Shown piece after piece: positions 30,979 through 35,962 of a stretch of DNA of 35,962 bases. How positions within the stretch are numbered: the stretch's first letter is position 1; each line of letters opens with the position of its first letter. Position numbers and translations under genes: made by a program. The stretch comes from Caballeronia sp. BR00000012568055 (GTDB lineage Bacteria; Pseudomonadota; Gammaproteobacteria; Burkholderiales; Burkholderiaceae), in contig NZ_JAQFVG010000156.1 of NCBI RefSeq assembly GCF_029439455.1, positions 27,431-63,392 of the forward strand, in the 5' to 3' direction. The notes under the pieces were generated by a model. The model saw only the letters and a program-made list of their open reading frames with translations, had not been told where the DNA came from and ran no database searches.

Positions 30979-30992
30979 TTGATTCATGTCAA
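30979..30992. promoter_or_regulatory. FNR/ANR/DNR-type palindrome 12
   Basis: TTGATTCATGTCAA, exact motif, 55 bp before the acyl-carrier-like gene on the minus strand. Confidence 0.75.
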
Positions 30993-31095
30993 GCGTCTGC
31001 TTCGAGCGCAGTTTCACGCTGCGTGACTGTGGGATGAAAACACTCGCTTGAGTGAACGTGATGCACTACTTCGACGTATGCAGTGGCAATGCCGG

Positions 31096-31109
31096 CTGAT
31101 TCAGGTCAA
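31096..31109. promoter_or_regulatory. FNR/ANR/DNR-type palindrome 13 (one mismatch)
   Basis: CTGATTCAGGTCAA, mismatch in the first base, 175 bp before the CBS-BON gene and 72 bp upstream of palindrome 14. Confidence 0.55.
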
Positions 31110-31167
31110 CCGGTGTCAACGGTGCGCTTTGGTCACGATGATGTGTCTGGTCGAGTGTGCGATCGAA

Positions 31168-31181
31168 TTGATCTCGGTCAA
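31168..31181. promoter_or_regulatory. FNR/ANR/DNR-type palindrome 14
   Basis: TTGATCTCGGTCAA, exact motif, 103 bp before the CBS-BON gene start. Confidence 0.75.
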
Positions 31182-31284
31182 GCGCGTGCGATCCGGCAAG
31201 GCGAACAATGGCGCAGAGCCGTGTGGCATTGCGCGGCCCGATGCCGTCGAGGGGACGGCGCCAACTTTCTAGACGGGGAAAAGC

Positions 31285-31977
31285 ATGCGAGCAGCTGACA
31301 TCATGACGACGTCAGTCATTTCAGCCGACCCGGAAATGACCGTGCGCGACGCCGCAAGAACAATGGTGCTCGGGAACATCAGCGGAATGCCGGTAATCAA
31401 CGAAACCGGCCGGCTCGTAGGCATGGTGACCGAAGGTGATTTGCTGCATCGGCAGGAGATTGGCACCGGCTTCAGACATCGCGCGTGGTGGCTCGAGTTG
31501 CTCTCTTCGACACGGGAGATTGCAAGCAAGTACGTCAAGGAACACGCAGGCAAAGTCAAGGATGTCATGTCGAAGGAGGTCGTGACCGTCGACGAGAACT
31601 GCACCGTTGCAGCACTCGCCGAGTTGCTCGAGCGGCGGCGCATCAAGCGGGTTCCTGTCATGCGCGATGGGAAAGTCGTCGGCTTAATCAGCCGCGCCAA
31701 CCTGTTGCGCGCGATCGTCACGCTCGCGCCCGAGCCGCCCGCGCCGGTCGATCACAACGATGCCTGGGTACGCAACGCGATCGTGCTTGCCATGAAGGGC
31801 CAGCGCTGGGCGGTCGCACCGGAGAATGTCATCGTGAAGGAAGGCGTCGTCCATCTCTGGGGCGTCGTGACGAGCAAGGAGGAACGCCAGGCCGCTCGCA
31901 TCGCGGCTGAGAACGTGGAGGGGGTGAAAAAAGTTATCTCGCACCTCGAGTTTCCCGTTGTGATGCCAGTTGCTTAA
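31285..31977 (+). CDS. CBS-domain pair plus BON domain protein
   Basis: 230 aa. CBS 1 covers about residues 5-55 (MTTSVISADPEMTVRDAARTM, in part) with GMVTEGDLL; CBS 2 about 93-147 (MSKEVVTVDENCTVAALAELL, in part) with GLISRANLLRAI; a BON domain about 157-225 (VIVKEGVVHLWGVVTSKEER). CBS pairs bind adenosine nucleotides and serve as energy sensors; BON domains contact membranes or partner proteins. No enzyme domain is attached, so it probably acts as a free sensor or adaptor. ATG at 31285 follows GGGGAAAAGC at 31275-31284. Two palindromes lie upstream. Confidence 0.9.
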   Translation: MRAADIMTTSVISADPEMTVRDAARTMVLGNISGMPVINETGRLVGMVTEGDLLHRQEIGTGFRHRAWWLELLSSTREIASKYVKEHAGKVKDVMSKEVVTVDENCTVAALAELLERRRIKRVPVMRDGKVVGLISRANLLRAIVTLAPEPPAPVDHNDAWVRNAIVLAMKGQRWAVAPENVIVKEGVVHLWGVVTSKEERQAARIAAENVEGVKKVISHLEFPVVMPVA

Positions 31978-31983
31978 CGGAAA

Positions 31984-32005
31984 GGGACGCGCGCTCCGGC
32001 GTCCC
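31984..32005 (+). terminator. hairpin after the CBS-BON gene
   Basis: GGGACGC (31984-31990) pairs with GCGTCCC (31999-32005), a 7 bp stem beginning 7 bp after the stop. No T-run follows, so termination would be weak, and the next gene may be read through. Confidence 0.35.
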
Positions 32006-32069
32006 GCTCGCCTCGCTCACGTGATTCTTGAGTGACGAATGCACCGCTTATGCTCGATTTGAGGTGATC

Positions 32070-32519
32070 ATGCGCGCCGGTCAGATCTGCACGCTTAACG
32101 TGGTCAAATGCGATCCCAACACAACGGTCCTGGAGGCTTCGAAGCTCATGCGAGCTAGCCATGTCGGGGACGTGGTGGTGGTCGAGAACAGGCATGATCG
32201 CATTGCGCCCCTCGGCATCGTCACCGACCGCGATATCGCCATCGCCGTAGTGGCCGAAGAAGTCGAGCCACGATCGGTTCTCGTCTCGGACATCATGAGC
32301 GCTCCCGCCGTGACAGCCTTCGAATGGGAAGATGGCTTTTGCCTGCCACGGCGCATGCGGCGCCTGGGCGTTCGGCGCATTGCCGTGATCGACGAGATGG
32401 GTGGTCTTATCGGCGTCGTATCGGAGGACGATCTGTTGCGATTTATCGGCGATTATCTTGTGGAACTGTCCCACGTCAGCACGCGCCAGACGATATTCGA
32501 AGAGAAGCGGCGCGGCTGA
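32070..32519 (+). CDS. CBS-domain pair protein
   Basis: 149 aa made almost only of two CBS motifs (about residues 5-60 with LGIVTDRDIAIAV and 75-135 with GVVSEDDLLRFIGDYL). The ATG at 32070 follows GAGGTGATC at 32061-32069; an in-frame start at 32028 is less likely. It resembles Hrp1-type small CBS proteins of dormancy regulons, which may sense adenine nucleotides. It lies 92 bp after the CBS-BON gene and 19 bp before the P-type ATPase, so the three genes may be one transcript. Confidence 0.88.
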   Translation: MRAGQICTLNVVKCDPNTTVLEASKLMRASHVGDVVVVENRHDRIAPLGIVTDRDIAIAVVAEEVEPRSVLVSDIMSAPAVTAFEWEDGFCLPRRMRRLGVRRIAVIDEMGGLIGVVSEDDLLRFIGDYLVELSHVSTRQTIFEEKRRG

Positions 32520-32538
32520 ATACGCTCGCAGGCGAGGT

Positions 32539-34845
32539 ATGGCGTCGAATGTCATGTTCAAAAGATATCCCTCGTTCCACGTTTGCATCGTTGGCGTAAC
32601 GGCGCTCGGCTTTGCGGCCGGCGCGGGCTTCTTCATGGCTCGCAAGGTAGGCATGGCCCATGCAATCTGGCTTGCGTGTGTCGCGCCTTCATGCGTGCTC
32701 TTGTGCATCTCGGCGGTCAATGCGTTTCGCAGGCGAGAGGTCGGGATCGACGTGCTGGCGCTCTTCTCGATGATTGTCGCCGCAACCACCGGCGAATTCT
32801 TTACCGCCGCAGTAATTTCAATGATGGTGGCAGGCGGGCGGGCGCTCGAAGCCTTCGCGCAAGCTCGCGCGGGTGCCGAGATGACGGCGTTGCTCAAGCT
32901 TGCCCCGAATTTCGCCAATCGGTACGAAGCGGGCGAATGGCGTCAAGTGGACCCGAAAGCGATTTGCGCGGGAGATCGCCTGCTCGTACGGGCAGGCGAA
33001 AGAGTGCCCGCCGACGGAGCGCTGACACATGCAGCCGAACTCGACGAGTCGGCGCTGACCGGCGAGGCTGCCATCCGGTCCCGAAGCGCAGGCGAAGCCG
33101 TGCAGAGCGGCGTGTTGAACGCCGGCGCCCCTTTCGAGATGATCGCGGCGGCGACGGTGCGCGACAGCACGTTCGCCGGGATCATCCGTATGGTCGAAGC
33201 GGCGCAGAAGACACGCAGTCCGACCGCGCGTCTGGCAGACCACTACGCGATCTTCTTCGTGCCCGTGACACTTCTCGTCGCGGGTGCGTGCTGGATCGCG
33301 ACGGGCGATGTCATCCGCGCGCTGGCGGTCCTTGTTGTCGCCACGCCATGCCCCTTGTTACTCGCCGTGCCGGTCGCAATCGTTTCGGGCATGTCTGCTT
33401 GCGCAAAACATGGCGTTCTGGTCAAGGGCGGCGACGCGATCGAGCGGCTGGCACAAGTGCAAATCCTCTTCTTCGACAAGACCGGCACGTTGACGAGCGG
33501 TCGAGCCCGGCTGGTCGCAATCGAGAGCAGTTCCGGCATCGAGCCCGAACGTGTGCTGCAGCTGGCCGCTTCCCTCGCGCAGGCGTCGTCCCATGTCATG
33601 GCGCACGCGCTTACGCTGGCGGCGCGCGAGCGCGGTCTCACGCTGAGTGCGCCATCGCGGGTTTCGGAGTGCCCGGGAGCGGGACTCATTGGCACCGTCG
33701 ATGGGAAAGTCGTCGCGATCGGCTCGCTCACGCATGCAGCGGCACAGGCGCAAGTTGCGCCGTGGAGCGCCGCGTTCCTGCGTCGTCTCGGTCATGAAGA
33801 CGGATCGGCCGTGTTCGTCGACGTCGACGGCGTGATGGTCGGCGCATTCCGTCTCGCCGACCCCATCCGGCTCGACACGCCCCGCGCATTACGGCTGCTA
33901 AGACGCGCGGGCATCTCGCGAATCGCCATGCTGACGGGCGACCGAAGGGACATCGCGGAAGGCATCGGCGCAAGTCTCGGGGTTACTGAGATTCATGCGG
34001 AACAGACTCCGGCGGGCAAGCTCTCATTGATCCGGTCGGCGCGCGAGCACGGCGTGGTCGTGATGGTCGGCGACGGGATCAACGATGCGCCCGCGCTCGC
34101 CGCCGCCGACGTCGGCGTGGCAATGGGCGCGCAGGGCGCGGCAGCATCCGCGCAGGCTGCCGATATCGTGCTTCTGACCGATCGGCTCGACCGCCTCGCG
34201 GACGGCCTCGACATTGCACGACGGTGCCGGCACATCGCGATACAAAGCGCCACGGCAGGGATGGGGCTATCGATCACAGCGATGATCGTGGCCGCTCTCG
34301 GCTATCTGAGTCCGCCCTACGGCGCGGTATTGCAGGAAGTCATCGACATTGCCGTGATCGGGAACGCGCTTCGCGTCCTGCGCAAGAAACCCCGATCGCA
34401 CCAGCAAGTGCTGCCGCGCGGCGATGCAAGTCGCTTGCGGGCCGCGCACCTGAATCTTGAGCCGGTATCGGGCGAGCTGAGGCGTCTCGCCGACGCGCTG
34501 CCCGGGCTTCCGAGGCGATCAGTGCCGGCCGAGCTTGCCCGCATCAACGGCCTTCTAGTGCGCGTTCTACTCCCGCACGAGAAGGAGGACGATATCCATC
34601 TGTACCCCGACCTCGCCCGCAGACTCGCCGGTGAGGATCCGTTAGCCGCGATGAGCGGGACACACGCGGAGATTTTTCGCGTCATTCACGTGTTGCAGCG
34701 AATAGCGGCGGACCTCCCGCCCGAAGGACCGGACGAACAGGGGATGCGAGAGTTGCAAAGGCTACTTTACGTCCTCGATGCGGTCGTTCGAATGCACTGC
34801 GCGCAAGAAGACGAGCTTTATCACTCGCTCGATGAAGGTGCCTGA
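32539..34845 (+). CDS. P1B-5-type metal ATPase with C-terminal hemerythrin-like domain
   Basis: 768 aa heavy-metal P-type ATPase. LTGEAAIRS is the actuator TGE region, Thr269-Pro270-Cys271 form the TPC membrane metal site, DKTGTLTSG carries the phosphorylated Asp313, and GDGINDAPALAAADVG is the hinge. After the last membrane helices (ending near residue 610), residues about 640-768 form a helical domain with His/Glu clusters LLPHEKEDD, GTHAEIFRVIH and MHCAQEDELYH, a hemerythrin pattern. The TPC motif plus a hemerythrin tail defines the P1B-5 group, whose member Nia of Sinorhizobium exports Ni2+ and Fe2+. The ATG at 32539 follows GGCGAGGT; the longer frame runs inside the CBS gene. Confidence 0.85.
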   Translation: MASNVMFKRYPSFHVCIVGVTALGFAAGAGFFMARKVGMAHAIWLACVAPSCVLLCISAVNAFRRREVGIDVLALFSMIVAATTGEFFTAAVISMMVAGGRALEAFAQARAGAEMTALLKLAPNFANRYEAGEWRQVDPKAICAGDRLLVRAGERVPADGALTHAAELDESALTGEAAIRSRSAGEAVQSGVLNAGAPFEMIAAATVRDSTFAGIIRMVEAAQKTRSPTARLADHYAIFFVPVTLLVAGACWIATGDVIRALAVLVVATPCPLLLAVPVAIVSGMSACAKHGVLVKGGDAIERLAQVQILFFDKTGTLTSGRARLVAIESSSGIEPERVLQLAASLAQASSHVMAHALTLAARERGLTLSAPSRVSECPGAGLIGTVDGKVVAIGSLTHAAAQAQVAPWSAAFLRRLGHEDGSAVFVDVDGVMVGAFRLADPIRLDTPRALRLLRRAGISRIAMLTGDRRDIAEGIGASLGVTEIHAEQTPAGKLSLIRSAREHGVVVMVGDGINDAPALAAADVGVAMGAQGAAASAQAADIVLLTDRLDRLADGLDIARRCRHIAIQSATAGMGLSITAMIVAALGYLSPPYGAVLQEVIDIAVIGNALRVLRKKPRSHQQVLPRGDASRLRAAHLNLEPVSGELRRLADALPGLPRRSVPAELARINGLLVRVLLPHEKEDDIHLYPDLARRLAGEDPLAAMSGTHAEIFRVIHVLQRIAADLPPEGPDEQGMRELQRLLYVLDAVVRMHCAQEDELYHSLDEGA

Positions 34846-34874
34846 GCGGCGACGACGTTATCGCACTCGATCTT

Positions 34875-35063
34875 CTAACGAATCGCGGAATGCACGAGCA
34901 GCAAGGGAGTACACGCAAGGCGAGCGACTTGGCGCGCGACGCTGCCGAGGATCAAACGGGCGGCTCCGCGGCGTCCATGTGTGCCCATGACGACGAGGTC
35001 GGCTCGCCACGCGTTCGCCTCACGCACGATCGTATGGGCGATATCGTCCCCGCAGCGCGGCAT
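34875..35063 (-). pseudogene. C-terminal fragment of a universal stress protein
   Basis: 62 residues that match only the last part of a UspA domain: DDIAHTIVREANAWRADLVV, GTHGRRGAARLILGS and TPLLLVHS. The tandem protein at 24289 has the equivalent DDVSHALLRDAERWNADLIV and GTHGRRG...GS. The nucleotide loop is intact but the N-terminal half of the fold, with the first strand and its Asp, is absent, so it should not fold alone. The break lies within 25 bp of palindrome 15. It could be annotated as a short CDS, but a 5' deletion remnant is more likely. Confidence 0.65.
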
Positions 35064-35087
35064 TCGATATCGTGACGCACGTTTCGA

Positions 35088-35101
35088 TTGATCGGTATCA
35101 A
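35088..35101. promoter_or_regulatory. FNR/ANR/DNR-type palindrome 15
   Basis: TTGATCGGTATCAA, perfect TTGAT-N4-ATCAA, 78 bp before the gene at 35180 on the plus strand and 24 bp from the universal stress protein fragment on the minus strand. Confidence 0.8.
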
Positions 35102-35179
35102 CTGGCGCTGAACTGTCGGCGATAACCTGAGCGCTCGACTGGCCGAGACGGCCGGTTGGTCACTTCAGGAGTGTGTCCT

Positions 35180-35962
35180 ATGAGTGAGGAAATCCATTCG
35201 ACATTGAAGCGCCTGCACACGGACGATGGCTCTCATATCACCTATCTCGACGTGCATGACGCATCGTTCAGAGCGCCGGTCACGGTTCAGATGTCGTCGG
35301 CGTGGGCGTCGGCGTGCGCCGAGGTTTGGCTCGTCGCCGAGGGTCTGATGCGCGACGAAGGCATGCGCAGTCTGAAGCGCGCAAAGGGCCTCGACTCGGA
35401 CAGCGTGGCCGCGCTGGTGCACGAACTCGTGTTCGAACCCGGCGCGCTCGTGAGATATCTGCCCGAAGCCGAGGCAATCGACGCGCTCGCCAACGACATT
35501 CGGACCTTTCTCACGCTCGCAAAGCGATATGAACAAGGTTGCGAAGGCGCCGACGGTCTACTCAGGATGATCCTCGAAAACGAGACATTTCCTCTCGGCA
35601 GCCTTCAGACGTTGGACCACGGCTTCGCAGTCGCCATCGAGGCTTATCTGCTCGGCGCGCTGCTGCGTCTGTGCGCGCTGCAGGAACAGGCGTTTCGAAG
35701 TGGCGAGGAATCGGATGTCAGGGCTTTGAGCGTCTATTCGATCCGTGCCGTGCAAACAGTAGCAGCGGCGATCGAAAGTCTGAAGACGCTCAACATGTCC
35801 CGCGTCGGCGCAATATATTGTGAACGCAAGGCGGGTGGATGCCGGGACACGGGCGTTGAGCGCGAGTGTTGGTGGTGGTGGCGCCATTGCTACGAGGTCG
35901 ACGGTATGCGACGGCATTCCCGCGCTTGGGCGGGTGACGGAGCCAACGGCACTGCGCTCAAG
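35180..35962 (+). CDS. unrecognised helical protein, 3' end cut by window
   Basis: A 261-codon frame runs from ATG 35180 to the window end without a stop. The ribosome binding site CAGGAG is at 35166-35171. Residues 1-212 are helix-rich and acidic (SACAEVWLVAEGLMRDEGMR, ALVHELVFEPGALVRYLPEA, FAVAIEAYLLGALLRLCALQ), with no signal peptide and no motif I recognise. From about residue 215 the character changes: many Cys and four Trp in a row (ECWWWWRHCYE). The +1 frame across the same stretch (from about 35805) is also open to the edge and reads more like ordinary protein (YIVNARRVDAGTRALSASVG), so a frameshift or overlap near 35810 is possible. Palindrome 15 lies 78 bp upstream, placing it in the same regulon. 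Confidence 0.6.
   Translation, partial: MSEEIHSTLKRLHTDDGSHITYLDVHDASFRAPVTVQMSSAWASACAEVWLVAEGLMRDEGMRSLKRAKGLDSDSVAALVHELVFEPGALVRYLPEAEAIDALANDIRTFLTLAKRYEQGCEGADGLLRMILENETFPLGSLQTLDHGFAVAIEAYLLGALLRLCALQEQAFRSGEESDVRALSVYSIRAVQTVAAAIESLKTLNMSRVGAIYCERKAGGCRDTGVERECWWWWRHCYEVDGMRRHSRAWAGDGANGTALK

Larger units (their letters stand above)
30924..31284. other. 361-bp intergenic region with three FNR-type palindromes
   Basis: This divergent region between the acyl-carrier-like and CBS-BON genes contains palindromes 12, 13 and 14. Short frames inside it (for example 31048-31272) have no recognisable content and cross the palindromes, so none is called. Confidence 0.6.

Noticed and set aside
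34027..34039. TTGATCCGGTCGG inside the P1B-5 ATPase gene
   Set aside because: Only one half-site is complete and it is within coding sequence; regarded as chance.

Overview
The window looks like chromosomal DNA of a betaproteobacterium of the Burkholderia/Paraburkholderia/Caballeronia group. Coding DNA is GC-rich, with G or C favoured at third codon positions. There are two typical burkholderial trimeric porins, and the gene families in the right two thirds are those of the low-oxygen-activated (lxa) type of locus described in Burkholderia cenocepacia. No rRNA, tRNA, CRISPR, insertion sequence or integrase was seen.

Left part (1-11459) is a catabolic and uptake region. It begins with a 5'-cut ACS-family MFS carrier and a porin. 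A GntR/FCD regulator with two winged-helix domains and a LysR regulator follow on the minus strand. Divergent from LysR runs leuC - leuD - pdxA-like - alpha/beta hydrolase (with the full fluoroacetate-dehalogenase residue set) - MFS carrier - porin. The enzymes suggest hydratase/isomerase then oxidative decarboxylation of an unknown hydroxy-acid, possibly fed by a hydrolytic dehalogenation.

Right part (11716-35962) is a stress/low-oxygen island. It holds a phosphotransferase-ATPase fusion with a small exported protein, an MgtA-type ATPase, a four-gene tripartite ABC exporter, Hsp20, a BON protein, a beta-CASP metallo-beta-lactamase-fold nuclease, a tandem universal stress protein, two paralogous nitroreductases, an FtsH homologue, a LOG-family protein, an acyl-carrier-protein remnant, a CBS-BON protein, a CBS-pair protein, a P1B-5 metal ATPase with a C-terminal hemerythrin-like domain, and an unrecognised helical protein cut by the window end.

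The unifying signal is a set of 15 FNR/ANR/DNR-type palindromes (TTGAY-N4-RTCAA, ten exact and five with one mismatch), nearly all intergenic, about 55-125 bp before start codons. They tie these genes into one regulon whose CRP/FNR-family regulator is not in the window. Several gene remnants (an acetoacetyl-CoA reductase fragment, a C-terminally truncated acyl carrier protein, a 5'-truncated universal stress protein) lie next to such boxes, suggesting the island has been eroded by deletions. Its content resembles the mycobacterial DosR dormancy regulon although the regulator type is different.

All function calls rest on reading motifs and family likeness by eye; no database search was run.
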